This document shows positions 25,515-34,437 of a stretch of 64,000 nt of DNA, piece by piece. Source of the stretch: CAMBRQ01 sp945870325. Its GTDB lineage: Bacteria > Bacillota > Clostridia > Lachnospirales > Lachnospiraceae. The DNA is taken from contig NZ_JBNPMC010000007.1 in NCBI RefSeq assembly GCF_050313795.1, positions 1 to 64,000 of the forward strand. Reading direction: 5' to 3'. How positions within the stretch are numbered: the stretch's first letter is position 1; each line of letters starts with the position of its first letter. The translations under genes and the position numbers were made by a program. A model generated the notes under the pieces. It ran no database searches, had not been told where the DNA came from, and worked only from the letters and a program-made list of their open reading frames with translations.

Positions 25515-25693
25515 TGGTCTGACAAGTGTATTTTCAAGGTCAAAGAGTTGAGATTTTTCGTGTTTAAGGCATAATAGAAATAGGCAGTATAAAGAATTAG
25601 AAGATTGATAGTTATGTGAAGGGAGGGAATATGGACAAGCAATTACTTATTAAATAACAGTAGAAGCAAAGTATAGTAAAAGGAGATGAGATT

Positions 25694-26119
25694 ATGACTA
25701 AAGCAAGAAGAAAATTAGCGTTTTTTTTGGCGGCGATTACATTGATTACAGGTCTTTGGGCTGGTTTAATGACAACACACGCACAGACTACGGATTATTA
25801 TTTTAATTTGACGGTTAATACGAGTGATATATCGAAAAGGACTGTAAAAGCGGGTGGATCTGCGTATGAGACGATATTTTATGTAACCCCAACTTATTTT
25901 AACAGGAACATAAGATATCATGCTGCTTCGTTCTACTTAGATACTCATTCACAATATGGTGTGGATATTACACTTACTAAGGCGCAAACTAATCAAACGG
26001 TAACAGGAAGGTATTATATTACGCCACCTTCAAATAAGTACTATTATTTGTATGGAACATATGATGCGGCGGCAACGTCTGGTTCTAGTTTGTATGTGGA
26101 AGGAAGGTTTACGCCGTAG
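25694..26119 (+). CDS. Secreted small protein of the lanthipeptide locus, unknown function
   Basis: A 141-aa protein with a Sec signal peptide: basic start MTKARRK, hydrophobic core LAFFLAAITLITGLWAGL, likely cleavage after THA. The mature ~110 residues are rich in Tyr, Thr and Ser, with alternating strand pattern (YYFNLTVNTSDISKRTVKAG, YHAASFYLDTHSQYG), suggesting a small beta-sandwich. No family recognised. AAGGAGATG at 25679-25687 precedes ATG 25694. It lies 179 nt after lanM, with a possible promoter (TTGAGA 25548, CATAAT 25570) between. It might be an immunity, carrier or target-mimic protein; nothing in its sequence decides. Confidence 0.7.
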   Translation: MTKARRKLAFFLAAITLITGLWAGLMTTHAQTTDYYFNLTVNTSDISKRTVKAGGSAYETIFYVTPTYFNRNIRYHAASFYLDTHSQYGVDITLTKAQTNQTVTGRYYITPPSNKYYYLYGTYDAAATSGSSLYVEGRFTP

Positions 26120-26180
26120 AGAAAAGGATTTGAAGGCAGTTCCTGGCTGCCTTCAATTTTTAGATAAAGAGGAAATGAAA

Positions 26181-27275
26181 ATGAAGAATAGAGTATTAGC
26201 ATTCTTGATAATGGCACTGCTGAGTATGTTTTTGGCTGGAGGGTGCAGTGATAAAGAGGATAAAGTTGCTGAAGAGACTATATCAAGGATTGATTTCCCT
26301 TCAGAATTGCATAAAACTTATGGTGAATACGTAAAAGCCGATGCCAGGATTCTTGTCCCGGATGCGATAAAAGGAGAAAAGATTCATAAAGTAAAAGCTG
26401 CATTGATTGATATGGATGTAGAATTGATCAAGAATAAAACTGAGGAATATACGCAGAACCAATTTGAACAATTCCAGATTCTGGAACAAAAAGATTACCA
26501 GGGGATTACAGTGTATGACCACGAATATGTGGATAGAGAAGACGGAGGGTTTAGCATTACTTATTCTGAGAATCAGAACAGTATCTTGTATTTCCCGAAA
26601 GATATGACGTTTGTGTTATCGGCATTTCGTCTGGCAAATGATCCGGATTATAATGGGGATTTGTTTCAGAATAGAGAAGAATTTCCTTTTGCGAGTCGGC
26701 AGGATGCGTTTGTGAATATTAAGAAATATCTGGAAGAAATCGGTGTGAAAATAGGGGAAGATTATCGATGCTATTATTTGGATTATGAGACAATGGAGCA
26801 AGAAGAGAAGAAATATGATGCGGATGCAGGATTAGGGAAGAAGGTATGGTCTGAATCGGATAATGCATATTATTTTGCTATCAATCAGGAAGTCGAAAGT
26901 ATTCCTGTATATGTTCCTCTGTTTGGAATTTATAACGAAGATATTGATTATAATGCTCCGATTCAAATAATGTATAAGGATTCGGGGATTGGTTTTATAC
27001 AGACAGGTAATTTGTACGAAACGGAAGAAACGGAAGAATATGTAAATGTAATAGATATTGGTGAGATATTTAACAGTATAAATGAAAAATACAGTATGTT
27101 GATTTCGGAAGAGGTTGTGACGGTTACCCAGATGAAATTATGCTGGATTCCCAATCATGACAGCGATGAACTTATCTTAGCGTGGAGTATTCGTGGAGCG
27201 TTATCTTCCGGTACAGAGGTACAGATGTTTTATGACGCTCAGACGGGAAAAGAATTAATAGGAGTATCTCTATGA
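26181..27275 (+). CDS. Lipoprotein of the lanthipeptide ABC operon
   Basis: A 364-aa lipoprotein: signal MKNRVLAFLIMALLSMF followed by the lipobox LAGG|C and an acidic mature region (CSDKEDKVAEE). The extracellular part is acidic and unlike known solute-binding proteins; I recognise no domain. AGAGGA at 26168-26173 is 7 nt before ATG 26181; the long upstream frame overlaps the previous gene. Its stop overlaps the next start (ATGA), coupling it to two ABC-2 membrane subunits and an ATPase. Lantibiotic loci often carry an immunity lipoprotein (LanI) with LanFEG; that role is my inference. Confidence 0.75.
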   Translation: MKNRVLAFLIMALLSMFLAGGCSDKEDKVAEETISRIDFPSELHKTYGEYVKADARILVPDAIKGEKIHKVKAALIDMDVELIKNKTEEYTQNQFEQFQILEQKDYQGITVYDHEYVDREDGGFSITYSENQNSILYFPKDMTFVLSAFRLANDPDYNGDLFQNREEFPFASRQDAFVNIKKYLEEIGVKIGEDYRCYYLDYETMEQEEKKYDADAGLGKKVWSESDNAYYFAINQEVESIPVYVPLFGIYNEDIDYNAPIQIMYKDSGIGFIQTGNLYETEETEEYVNVIDIGEIFNSINEKYSMLISEEVVTVTQMKLCWIPNHDSDELILAWSIRGALSSGTEVQMFYDAQTGKELIGVSL

Positions 27276-28039
27276 AAAAGACGCATTATTTACGATGTGA
27301 TTTATTGCGAGGACTGCATTCGCTTAACTTTTTAATAGCCATTTTAGGCTCTTTTGCTACTATGGTCATTATTGCAAAGACGCAGGTAAGGTTTCCGACG
27401 GATGTTATCTATATTTATGATGGAATCAGAATGACCAGAATGGCACTGCTGACGCTGGCATTTAGCGCAATCCCATATGCGTCTTGTTTTTGTGATGACT
27501 TTAATGACCGATACATTTATGTATCATTGATAAGAGGAAATATTAAGAAATATGTTTGGTCTAAGGTTTTGAGTGTTTTCTTTAGCGCATGGCTGGCAAT
27601 GTTTATAGGAATGTTGATCTTTTTTTGTGTGGCTGGACTTCGATATCCATGGGTTTCTCAAGACAACGCATTCTCTCAAATGCTAATTGGTAATTATTCG
27701 CCGATTTGTTTTTTGGTCGAAAGTGCAATGAGAGAAAGTCTGTTAGGAGGTGTTTTAGCAATATGCGCTGCATATGGATCACTCTTTTTAAAAAATCGGC
27801 TTTTTGTATATACTTTCCCGATTATGATGTATTACTTTGTCATCAATTATGTAGAGAAATGGCTTCAACTGCCTGACTGGTGTGTGTTGTACAGGATATA
27901 TGGTGCATTTTATGAAGTTTGGGATAAGGAATGGCAGGATTTTCTATATGCGGTTTTGATGACGATTTTGTTCATGGTTTTTTTTGGATGTTTGATACAT
28001 AGAAAAATTGAACGGGAAATACGAGGAGGGAATGAATGA
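27272..28039 (+). CDS. ABC-2 type transporter membrane subunit (LanE/G-like)
   Basis: A 255-aa membrane protein with six hydrophobic segments: LNFLIAILGSFATMVIIA, MALLTLAFSAIPYASCF, SVFFSAWLAMFIGMLIFFCV, LLGGVLAICAAYGSLFLK, FVYTFPIMMYYFVINYV and VLMTILFMVFFGCLI. This is the six-helix layout of ABC-2 permeases that partner LanF-type ATPases. It overlaps the lipoprotein upstream and the second permease downstream by 4 nt each. Together with 28036-28878 and 28882-29523 it should form a heteromeric exporter, probably for self-protection and possibly for peptide release. Confidence 0.8.
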   Translation: MKKTHYLRCDLLRGLHSLNFLIAILGSFATMVIIAKTQVRFPTDVIYIYDGIRMTRMALLTLAFSAIPYASCFCDDFNDRYIYVSLIRGNIKKYVWSKVLSVFFSAWLAMFIGMLIFFCVAGLRYPWVSQDNAFSQMLIGNYSPICFLVESAMRESLLGGVLAICAAYGSLFLKNRLFVYTFPIMMYYFVINYVEKWLQLPDWCVLYRIYGAFYEVWDKEWQDFLYAVLMTILFMVFFGCLIHRKIEREIRGGNE

Positions 28040-28878
28040 CGAACCAAGGGTATATGCTCCGGATGATATGGCAGAGGCTGGGGCGTGGAAAGACTATGGT
28101 ATGGGTGTGTCTGAATGTTGTGTTTATGGACATATATTTGTCTCCGGTAAGGGATTTTGCAAGTATGGTTGGAATAAAAGCCAGACCGTTCTTTTTGCCG
28201 TTTCTGCTGTCAGATATCTATTATTTGTCTGTATTCATGCTGAGTGTCTTATATTTTTATTCAGACGTACCGTTTTGGGGGCGCAGACAAATGTATATCA
28301 TGGTTCGAATGGGAAGAAGAAAGTGGAATGCTTTTAACTGTATGTATATATTGTTTGGTGGTTTTTTGATATGGTTTCTTGCATTCGTTATCAGTGTTAT
28401 AGTGATGGGCACGCAATGGGGATTCGGATCGGATTGGGGGAAGATCATCGGAACATTTGCAATGACAGATGCGGGCATTCAGACGCAGCAGTTGGTGGAT
28501 ATCCCATATGGAACGTTGATATCGTATGAACCGATACATTTTATGCTTCTTTCATGGCTTTTAAGTGGTCTGGTTATAAGTGTTGTAGGAATGTTCATGT
28601 ATTGTGTGAGTCTTTTTATGGGCAAGATATGCAGTGCGATAGCAGGGAGCGTTTTGGTTATTTTGCCGGGAATTGCAGAATATCTGTTTGGAACACCGTT
28701 AAACTATGTTTCTCCGGTTTCCTGGATGCGAATTGGTATTTTTCAGAGTGGACGAATTATGAGAATGCCATCTGAAAGGTATATGATATGTGTATTGATT
28801 GGGTTATTAGTTGCAATGATAATCATCTGTGACTGGAAGATACGAAGGAAGGACTTGTGTTGGCGGGAAGAGGATTAG
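28036..28878 (+). CDS. Second ABC-2 type transporter membrane subunit
   Basis: A 280-aa membrane protein with six to seven hydrophobic segments (VWVCLNVVFMDIYL, FFLPFLLSDIYYLSVFML, FGGFLIWFLAFVISVIVM, HFMLLSWLLSGLVISVVGMF, AIAGSVLVILPGIAEYLF, ICVLIGLLVAMIIIC). Its weak similarity of plan to the preceding subunit suggests a heterodimer. It starts within the stop of that gene (ATGA) and ends 3 nt before the ATPase gene. Confidence 0.78.
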   Translation: MTNQGYMLRMIWQRLGRGKTMVWVCLNVVFMDIYLSPVRDFASMVGIKARPFFLPFLLSDIYYLSVFMLSVLYFYSDVPFWGRRQMYIMVRMGRRKWNAFNCMYILFGGFLIWFLAFVISVIVMGTQWGFGSDWGKIIGTFAMTDAGIQTQQLVDIPYGTLISYEPIHFMLLSWLLSGLVISVVGMFMYCVSLFMGKICSAIAGSVLVILPGIAEYLFGTPLNYVSPVSWMRIGIFQSGRIMRMPSERYMICVLIGLLVAMIIICDWKIRRKDLCWREED

Positions 28879-28881
28879 GAT

Positions 28882-29523
28882 ATGGAAGAGATGATAACTG
28901 TAAAGGAAATTGATAAATATTTTGGAAAAAAGCAAATACTGGATAAGATATCTTTTTCGATGGGAAAAGGACAGATTTATGGTTTTGTCGGGTATAACGG
29001 ATCTGGAAAAACAGTATTGTTCAAATGTATATGCGGATTTCTTCGTGTTGATTCTGGAGAAATATGGATTCGGGATAAAAAGATGGGAAGAGAAATTGAT
29101 TTGCTGAATAATGCGGGAATCATTATAGAAACTCCGTCGTTTTTGGGTGCAAAAAGCGGATATGAGAATTTGGACTTTCTTTATAGAATACGCAATAAAA
29201 AGGATAAAAAATATTTACAGAAGGTATTGGAGAAAGTGGGGTTGGATCCGGATTCTGGTAAGAAGGTGAGGGATTATTCTATGGGGATGAAGCAACGCCT
29301 GGCAATTGCACAGACCATTATGGAGAACCCGGAGATTCTTATACTGGACGAGCCAATGAATGGACTGGATAAGCAAGGCGTAGAGGACATGCGCGCTCTT
29401 TTCATAGAAGAGAAAGAAAAGGGAACAACCATTTTGCTAGCTAGTCATAATAAAGAAGATATTAATATTTTATGCGATGAAGTATACGAGATGGATCATG
29501 GCAGACTATCAAAGTATCGATAG
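28882..29523 (+). CDS. ABC transporter ATPase (LanF-like)
   Basis: A 213-aa nucleotide-binding subunit with Walker A GYNGSGKT, signature YSMGMKQRL, Walker B ILILDEPMNGLD and switch His in LLASHNKEDI. It is short (LanF proteins are usually 230-300 aa) and lacks the C-terminal accessory part. It energises the two ABC-2 subunits encoded just before it. It is the last gene of the run that begins at the lipoprotein; the next 600 nt are pseudogene debris. Confidence 0.9.
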   Translation: MEEMITVKEIDKYFGKKQILDKISFSMGKGQIYGFVGYNGSGKTVLFKCICGFLRVDSGEIWIRDKKMGREIDLLNNAGIIIETPSFLGAKSGYENLDFLYRIRNKKDKKYLQKVLEKVGLDPDSGKKVRDYSMGMKQRLAIAQTIMENPEILILDEPMNGLDKQGVEDMRALFIEEKEKGTTILLASHNKEDINILCDEVYEMDHGRLSKYR

Positions 29524-29536
29524 ATGAGGGTGTAAT

Positions 29537-29860
29537 CTGGGCACTGCGAGAAAGTTCTACGCAGACGATAAAAGTGTAAAGAATGTCTAGATGCGTTATG
29601 TTGTTGACGTTACCATTAATGCAGAAGTAGAGTCGGTAGAAAAAAGTGTTTGTTAACCGGACGGTTGATAAACAGACAAGAGGTGCGATATCAGAATCAA
29701 ATCCAGGTGGATGGGCTTTTGTATCTTTTGAACCAAGTTATATGTTTTATGTAAATGATAATGTGGTAACGGATTTGAGGTTAGAGTATGTGCATGAAAA
29801 TATGCCGGGAATCTCATCGATAAGTTTTTCTTATGAAGGGGCATCTATTTTTGCCGGCGG
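29537..29860 (+). pseudogene. Deletion remnant of the W-X secreted-protein genes
   Basis: This stretch is a collage of three pieces of the locus at 34.4-35.7 kb. 29537-29596 matches the middle of the membrane gene at 34586-34645; then a jump to sequence like 35083-35180 (secreted protein, N-terminal third); then a jump to sequence like 35504-35655 (same protein, C-terminal part WAFVSFEPSYMFYVNDNVV). Two internal deletions and stop codons have destroyed it. The pieces that align are highly similar, so decay is recent. Confidence 0.8.
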
Positions 29861-29939
29861 CAATTTTACTGATAAAGAGACACTTGTAAAAATGATTGAG
29901 GATTATATAGATTACTATAACAACAAACGCCTGCAATGA
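29861..29939 (+). mobile_element. IS3-type transposase C-terminal scrap
   Basis: The frame continues as MIEDYIDYYNNKRLQ and then stops. Phrases of the kind YI-x-YYN-x-x-R-(I/L)-Q end IS3/IS150-type OrfB integrases. The rest of the element is absent, so only ~80 nt remain, joined in frame to the preceding pseudogene. It marks an old insertion and deletion point. Confidence 0.5.
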
Positions 29940-30134
29940 GATTCGGAGGAGACTGTCTGAAAACCTGGATAATTTAGTCAGATGTAATAATAATTGATGC
30001 AGTTATTTCCTAAATATAGTATAATGGAATCAACAAAAATAATTCTGAGGTGTCCTCTTATGCAGGTATGGGTATTACATCCTATGTGACAACTTAATTA
30101 CTAAACATCTGGCGTCGTATGGAAAATGTAATAA

Positions 30135-30416
30135 ATGAAAAAGCGAAAGTCTCTGCGGAGGCATAACCACATTGGTATTTTTCGTAGACAGAAAGGCGGC
30201 GATAAAAGTGAAAAAACTAGAAAAAGTGAAAAAACTGGAAAACCTTTTCGTTATTGTTTCATCGTAATTGGTTTACTTCTTTTATTGGCTATTCATTTTA
30301 TAGGAGAACCATATCCAAACTACAGAACACTTATTTCGGCGTTTGTAAAAGCATATGTATGGCTGATTGTTGTGTTTAATTTCGGTTATTTGATAATCAG
30401 AAAAAGAAATAAGTGA
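30135..30416 (+). CDS. Small membrane protein, unknown function
   Basis: A 93-aa protein: a very basic N-terminus (KKRKSLRRHNHIGIFRRQKGG) with the doublet KSEKTRKSEKTGK, then two hydrophobic helices FRYCFIVIGLLLLLAIHFI and AFVKAYVWLIVVFNFGYLII. No family recognised. The start ATG 30135 has no good ribosome binding site, so expression is uncertain. A terminator follows at 30496. Confidence 0.45.
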   Translation: MKKRKSLRRHNHIGIFRRQKGGDKSEKTRKSEKTGKPFRYCFIVIGLLLLLAIHFIGEPYPNYRTLISAFVKAYVWLIVVFNFGYLIIRKRNK

Positions 30417-30495
30417 CAATTGTAATACCTAAAATACTGATTGTCTAGGGAGATACGGACGAATCTTTAAAAGTGCATAAGGAGTAAATTTTACT

Positions 30496-30543
30496 GAGGA
30501 TTATAAAGATTGTACATAGGCATTATAATCCTCGGCTTTTTAT
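30496..30543 (+). terminator. Rho-independent terminator
   Basis: GAGGATTATAA (30496-30506) pairs perfectly with TTATAATCCTC (30523-30533), followed by GGCTTTTTATT. Confidence 0.75.
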
Positions 30544-30558
30544 TCCCACGAGCAACGA

Positions 30559-30590
30559 GCCAAGCGGACATGTTTGCATGTCCATTTGGC
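30559..30590. repeat. Palindromic intergenic hairpin
   Basis: GCCAAGCGGACATG, loop TTTG, CATGTCCATTTGGC: 12 of 14 positions pair. It lies just after the terminator in the leader of the membrane-anchored protein gene. Its form is that of a dispersed palindromic repeat; only one copy is in this window. Confidence 0.5.
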
Positions 30591-30642
30591 GACTGCCGCG
30601 AGACCTTTGGCTTATGAATTATATACGAGGAAGGGAGAGAAC

Positions 30643-32232
30643 ATGAAAAAGAAAAGAACAAAGTATATATTGATTGTCGTGATATTAGCGCTTATACTGG
30701 CTGCATCTGTGATTGCTGCGCTTGTCATATATCGCGGTGTGGGAAGGACAGGCGCTGATGCTACATTTCAGGATTATAAGATAACGGTAGAAGACAATCT
30801 CTATAACAGTGGCACAAGAACCGGATTCATAGATCTGGCGATCAAGGGTGACGGTTCTCCGTTCGAGAAACTTTTTTACACTTCCGATGATGTTCTGGGG
30901 AACGGATTCGACTTTATCGTTGACGACGAATGCCTTCTGAGAGTATCCCAGGGTTCGACCCGGTTGAAATGCAGAGCATATGAGACTGCATATAAGGGCA
31001 GGACACAATATCTGAGAATCTATTATATCAGTGGCAGCCATCAGATCAAAAAAGATTCTGTGGATGTTGAGATTATGTATTCCGGGGAAGATAAAGTAGA
31101 GTCAAACGTGCCGGTGAGACTAAAAGTAGACGAGGAATATATCAGTTCCGGGGCGGGAGAAGGAATGAATGAGATGCGAGTCTCAGCGACGGGCATCCTC
31201 TATCCGAATATAGCATCATATAAGCAGCCTTATATGACAAGCGGCACTATGGAAATCGATGGCAAAGACGCAGAATGCCTGCTGGCGATCGACCAGAATG
31301 TTCAGGCGGGAGAGATAGGCGGAAAGGAGGTCATCAAGCCTAAGTTAAGGTATGAACCGGAATATGATGATGGATCAATTATCTATGCTGTAGAATTAGA
31401 GAACTGGAAGCAGATTGAACAGATCCGATTCAGTGACAACGGATTCTATTTTACGGAGGAAGCGAAAGAGAGGGCTGCCAAAGAAGAAAAAGATGCAGAA
31501 GAGGCAGCGCTTCAGGATAAGGGAAAGGAACGAGGAGATTTCACAGGGGATAAGGAAGCGGTTATGGATCAGATGCTGAATGCCATCGACCACTATACGA
31601 CGGTGCAGGGTACATTCCGCATGAAAGGCAGACAGTTGGGATGCGAAACGGAGGCTTCTGTAGAATACAAGATCGATAAAGAAACGCCTTATTCTTATGA
31701 GAGAGTCTGCTCGGCGGATATTGACTGGACGGCGCTGGCGGATGGCAGTAAGGCAACCGTATATTATCATGCACAGAAGGTTTACCGTACGACAGGGCGT
31801 ACCCTGGAAGATGAGTCAATCGTGAAGATGGATGTCAATGAGCGGGTAAGGCCGCAGGCAAAAGATATTGATCATTACCGGAATAATATTACAGATCTAT
31901 ATTATGCGACATACAGCGTATATCCTCAGTCTATCGCATTCATATATCTTTTTGATCCGGATCAGTGGGAAATCGTTGGTGAAGAGGCAGTTGCCGGACG
32001 GAATTGCTGGAAGATTGAAGGCAAAGGGGAATCCTATCTAAACCCGGTGAATAGCATCGAGTTGTGGATTGACAGAGAGACTGGGTGCGTGCTTCAGTAT
32101 AAAGGATATGAAGGGCGTGATGAGAATCGGACACAAGTTGAGTACTTGGTGACAGACTCTATAACATATAATGAGGCGGTTACCCCTGTGGAACTTGATG
32201 GGACATATAGCGATTATGCGGATTGGTCATAA
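30643..32232 (+). CDS. Membrane-anchored extracytoplasmic protein (cassette gene Y), RseB/LolA-like C-terminus
   Basis: A 529-aa protein: basic start, one N-terminal membrane helix (YILIVVILALILAASVIAAL), remainder outside the cell. Residues ~300-330 form a charged helix (EEAKERAAKEEKDAEEAALQ). The C-terminal ~210 residues (AIDHYTTVQGTFRMKG, VYYHAQKVYRTTGRT, WKIEGKGESYLNPVNSIELW) look like the beta-sheet fold of LolA/RseB-type lipoprotein or sigma-regulator domains; this is inference. AAGGGAGAG precedes ATG 30643. The last 105 codons are duplicated at 35817-36132 with ~97% identity and a constant 3900-nt offset. Two small membrane genes follow. Confidence 0.7.
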   Translation: MKKKRTKYILIVVILALILAASVIAALVIYRGVGRTGADATFQDYKITVEDNLYNSGTRTGFIDLAIKGDGSPFEKLFYTSDDVLGNGFDFIVDDECLLRVSQGSTRLKCRAYETAYKGRTQYLRIYYISGSHQIKKDSVDVEIMYSGEDKVESNVPVRLKVDEEYISSGAGEGMNEMRVSATGILYPNIASYKQPYMTSGTMEIDGKDAECLLAIDQNVQAGEIGGKEVIKPKLRYEPEYDDGSIIYAVELENWKQIEQIRFSDNGFYFTEEAKERAAKEEKDAEEAALQDKGKERGDFTGDKEAVMDQMLNAIDHYTTVQGTFRMKGRQLGCETEASVEYKIDKETPYSYERVCSADIDWTALADGSKATVYYHAQKVYRTTGRTLEDESIVKMDVNERVRPQAKDIDHYRNNITDLYYATYSVYPQSIAFIYLFDPDQWEIVGEEAVAGRNCWKIEGKGESYLNPVNSIELWIDRETGCVLQYKGYEGRDENRTQVEYLVTDSITYNEAVTPVELDGTYSDYADWS

Positions 32233-32252
32233 GTGGGATGAAAGGGAAAACT

Positions 32253-32774
32253 ATGGAAGCAAAAATTAAGATTGTAGTTGATGAAGAGAGAGCCATGGAA
32301 AGAGTGAAAGCATCAATCGGAAGGATGAAAGTGAAAAAGAATCTTTGGATTTTGTGCGGTGTTTTGACGCCTCCTCTTCTGATAGATACATGTATTCGGA
32401 TTTATCAGTATCGATATAATTTTGGAATGCTTTTTATTCATGTGATTATGGGAATTGTAGAGGGGATTTGGGTTTGGTTTTGTGTACGGGGGAATGAACT
32501 TAGGCTCATACATCAGGCAAAAAGGCAGATGAAAAAAATGAATTATCCATTTGAACAGTTCCTTTCGTTTGATGATAAGCAAATCGAGATGGAAAGCGCA
32601 AATCAGACGAGAAGATTCTATTGGGAGTCTATAGAAACTGTGTGTGAAGATGATAAGCATTGGTTTTTGGGGCATGAAGGCCTTGTCATAGAGAAAGAAC
32701 TGCTGACCAAGGAGCAGTTGGAGTTCGTTAAAAAGAAGTGCGATGCGATTAAAAACCATAGTAAATGGATGTAA
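32253..32774 (+). CDS. Two-helix membrane protein with YcxB-like C-terminus (cassette gene Z1)
   Basis: A 173-aa protein. A conserved N-terminus MEAKIKIVVDEERAMERV, two membrane helices (LWILCGVLTPPLLIDTCI, MLFIHVIMGIVEGIWVWF), then a cytoplasmic beta-rich domain with RRFYWESIETVCEDDKHWFL and EKELLTKEQLEFVKKKC, the layout of YcxB-like proteins. ATG 32253 was chosen by alignment with its paralogue; the overlapping frame further upstream belongs to gene Y. It is paralogous to the next gene, and a decayed second copy lies at 36153-36487. Function unknown. Confidence 0.65.
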   Translation: MEAKIKIVVDEERAMERVKASIGRMKVKKNLWILCGVLTPPLLIDTCIRIYQYRYNFGMLFIHVIMGIVEGIWVWFCVRGNELRLIHQAKRQMKKMNYPFEQFLSFDDKQIEMESANQTRRFYWESIETVCEDDKHWFLGHEGLVIEKELLTKEQLEFVKKKCDAIKNHSKWM

Positions 32775-32847
32775 TTAACGGGATTTTAACGGAAGAATTT
32801 TTCGTGGTATTGATAAAATGATCAGTGGAGGGGATGAAAAGAGAATT

Positions 32848-33372
32848 ATGGAGGCAAAGATTAAAATTATAATTGATGAAGAAAGAGCCATGAAGCGGAT
32901 TAATGCAGCAACCGATAAGATGAAACGGTGGAGAAACCTGAAAATTCTCTCCAGGGTTAGTTTTATGCCGATTCTACTGCTTTCACTAGTTCAAATATAT
33001 GTATATCGATATGATTTTGGCATGCTTCTGAAATGGGGAGTTATAGGATTGGTCGCAGGAGGCTCATTATGGTTTTGCCGTCTTGGAAGCAGGAGGCTAT
33101 TTATGTTTCAGTTGAAGAAACAGTTGGCGGCAATGCAGTATCCTGTTGAGCAGATCCTTTCATTTGATGAAGACGAAGTAGAAGTGAATAGTGAAAAATC
33201 AATGAAGAAAACACGCTGGGATTCGATTGAAATGGTATGCGAAGACGAGAACTACTGGTTTTTGGAATATAGTGGAATCATCATTGATAAAGATGTGCTG
33301 ACTCCTGAGCAATATAGATTTATAAGGGGAAAATGTGACGCTGTTAAAGAGCATCCAAAGTATATCGACTGA
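32848..33372 (+). CDS. Paralogue of the previous two-helix membrane protein (cassette gene Z2)
   Basis: A 174-aa protein with the same plan as Z1: MEAKIKIIIDEERAMKRI, two membrane helices (ILSRVSFMPILLLSLVQIYV, LLKWGVIGLVAGGSLWFC), then KKTRWDSIEMVCEDENYWFL and KDVLTPEQYRFIRGKC. Z1 and Z2 presumably work as a pair. GGAGGGG at 32826 lies well upstream, so ATG 32848 rests on the paralogue alignment; ATG 32818 is possible. A frame-disrupted copy lies at 36562-37064. Confidence 0.65.
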   Translation: MEAKIKIIIDEERAMKRINAATDKMKRWRNLKILSRVSFMPILLLSLVQIYVYRYDFGMLLKWGVIGLVAGGSLWFCRLGSRRLFMFQLKKQLAAMQYPVEQILSFDEDEVEVNSEKSMKKTRWDSIEMVCEDENYWFLEYSGIIIDKDVLTPEQYRFIRGKCDAVKEHPKYID

Positions 33373-33376
33373 AAGA

Positions 33377-33400
33377 CACCCATACGAATGCGTATGGGTG
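33377..33400. terminator. Hairpin after gene Z2, convergent with the endolysin remnant
   Basis: CACCCATACG, loop AATG, CGTATGGGTG, a perfect 10-bp stem. The minus side is followed by TCTTTC, the plus side by no T-run. Confidence 0.55.
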
Positions 33401-33429
33401 CAGTTATCCACTATATCTTCCGGAATATA

Positions 33430-33789
33430 CTACTTTATCCAGACCAAATGCTCCGTCAGTAGATGAAAAAGAATATTCGTTAAATTGGTCAAATGCCCAG
33501 GAAAGATATCGCTCATTTCATCTCGCGTCATAGCCTTAGATCTTCTGGATGTTCCGACGTCTACAGTGCCTGTTAAGTATCTTCCGATATAACGATAGCC
33601 GGCATTATATAGAGACAATGCTTTGTTATAATTTAAAACTGTAGAAGTATCACATGCGATAGCGCTGCGATCAGGGTTACTTTTACTTAATAGTAGTGAC
33701 ATCCACGTAGTGACATCGCCTTTGTCTGTTATAGGTAACACATGGAATGCTTGCATTCCTTTGACTTTTTCGCTCAAACATTTAATCAA
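33430..33789 (-). pseudogene. Fragment of a DUF1906 glycoside-hydrolase-like protein (phage endolysin type)
   Basis: The frame contains RSAIACDTSTVLNYNKALSL, YNAGYRYIGRYLTGTV and KAMTRDEMSDIF, which match the middle of DUF1906 (Rv2525c-like, predicted peptidoglycan-acting) proteins. After that the frame runs into unrelated residues and stops, and the N-terminal part is missing. It is a broken piece, probably of a prophage or bacteriocin lysis module, together with the holin remnant nearby on the other strand. Confidence 0.65.
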
Positions 33790-34021
33790 GGTTGTGTTGC
33801 GAGAACTCTTTCATCCATTCTTATTCATCCTTTCTATCCAGTTCCAATATTTATTTGTGTGATAATCGATTATCTGATTATTAAAAAGACGAGGGATCGT
33901 ATTTTGGAAACTGATATTTGAAATTCAAAGACAAAAATTATAGATAGAATTATGGTTTACGCATCTTCTTTTAATTTTTTACTAATTTTATGATAAATAT
34001 ATGAATGAAGAGGTGTTTAGG

Positions 34022-34279
34022 ATGAAAACAGAGGTATGTAGTTTGGTGGGGGCTATAGGAGGTTGTTTCATGACGGTATTCGATAAAGGAGGAACGGCAT
34101 GAAACACGTTAATTATTTTTATGAGTATTGATTATCTTTCGGGAATTGTATTGGTTATATTGTGAATGAATTGATTAGTATCACTGAGAATGCAGGGCTT
34201 ATGGGAATACCTATGCCATCGATTATCCGGCGTGCTATTGACATCTTGGTTAACAAGGCAGAGCATAAAGAAGGGTAGA
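34022..34279 (+). pseudogene. Broken phage-type holin gene
   Basis: Three out-of-frame pieces of a holin of the toxin-secretion/phage-lysis family. 34022-34099 encodes a typical start (MKTEVCSLVGAIGGCFMTVF) and stops early; 34120-34164 encodes MSIDYLSGIVLVIL, the usual DYLTG-type first membrane motif; 34141-34279 encodes IVNELISITENAGLMGIPMP and the C-terminal helix IIRRAIDILVNKAEHKEG. The middle membrane helices are deleted. The region 33790-34437 otherwise holds no gene that I can see. Confidence 0.7.
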
Positions 34280-34437
34280 AGGTTTTGATAAACGTCAGTG
34301 ATACTTTTACATGTTTTGCCAGGGACTTTGGAGAAATTATGATGGTCCGATAAAAGCGCATTCGTGGTCAGGTAATTGAGATTTTGAACGGTTTGATTTA
34401 TACTATAAATAGTTGTGGCAGTAGGAAGGCGGAACGA

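Noticed and set aside
25631..25657. An eight-codon minigene with a strong ribosome binding site (GGGAGGG) after lanM
   Set aside because: Too short to judge; MDKQLLIK has no Cys, Ser or Thr, so it is not a second precursor.
29646..29939. A 97-aa intact protein
   Set aside because: It is a chimera of the protein X remnant and a transposase tail, with no start signal.
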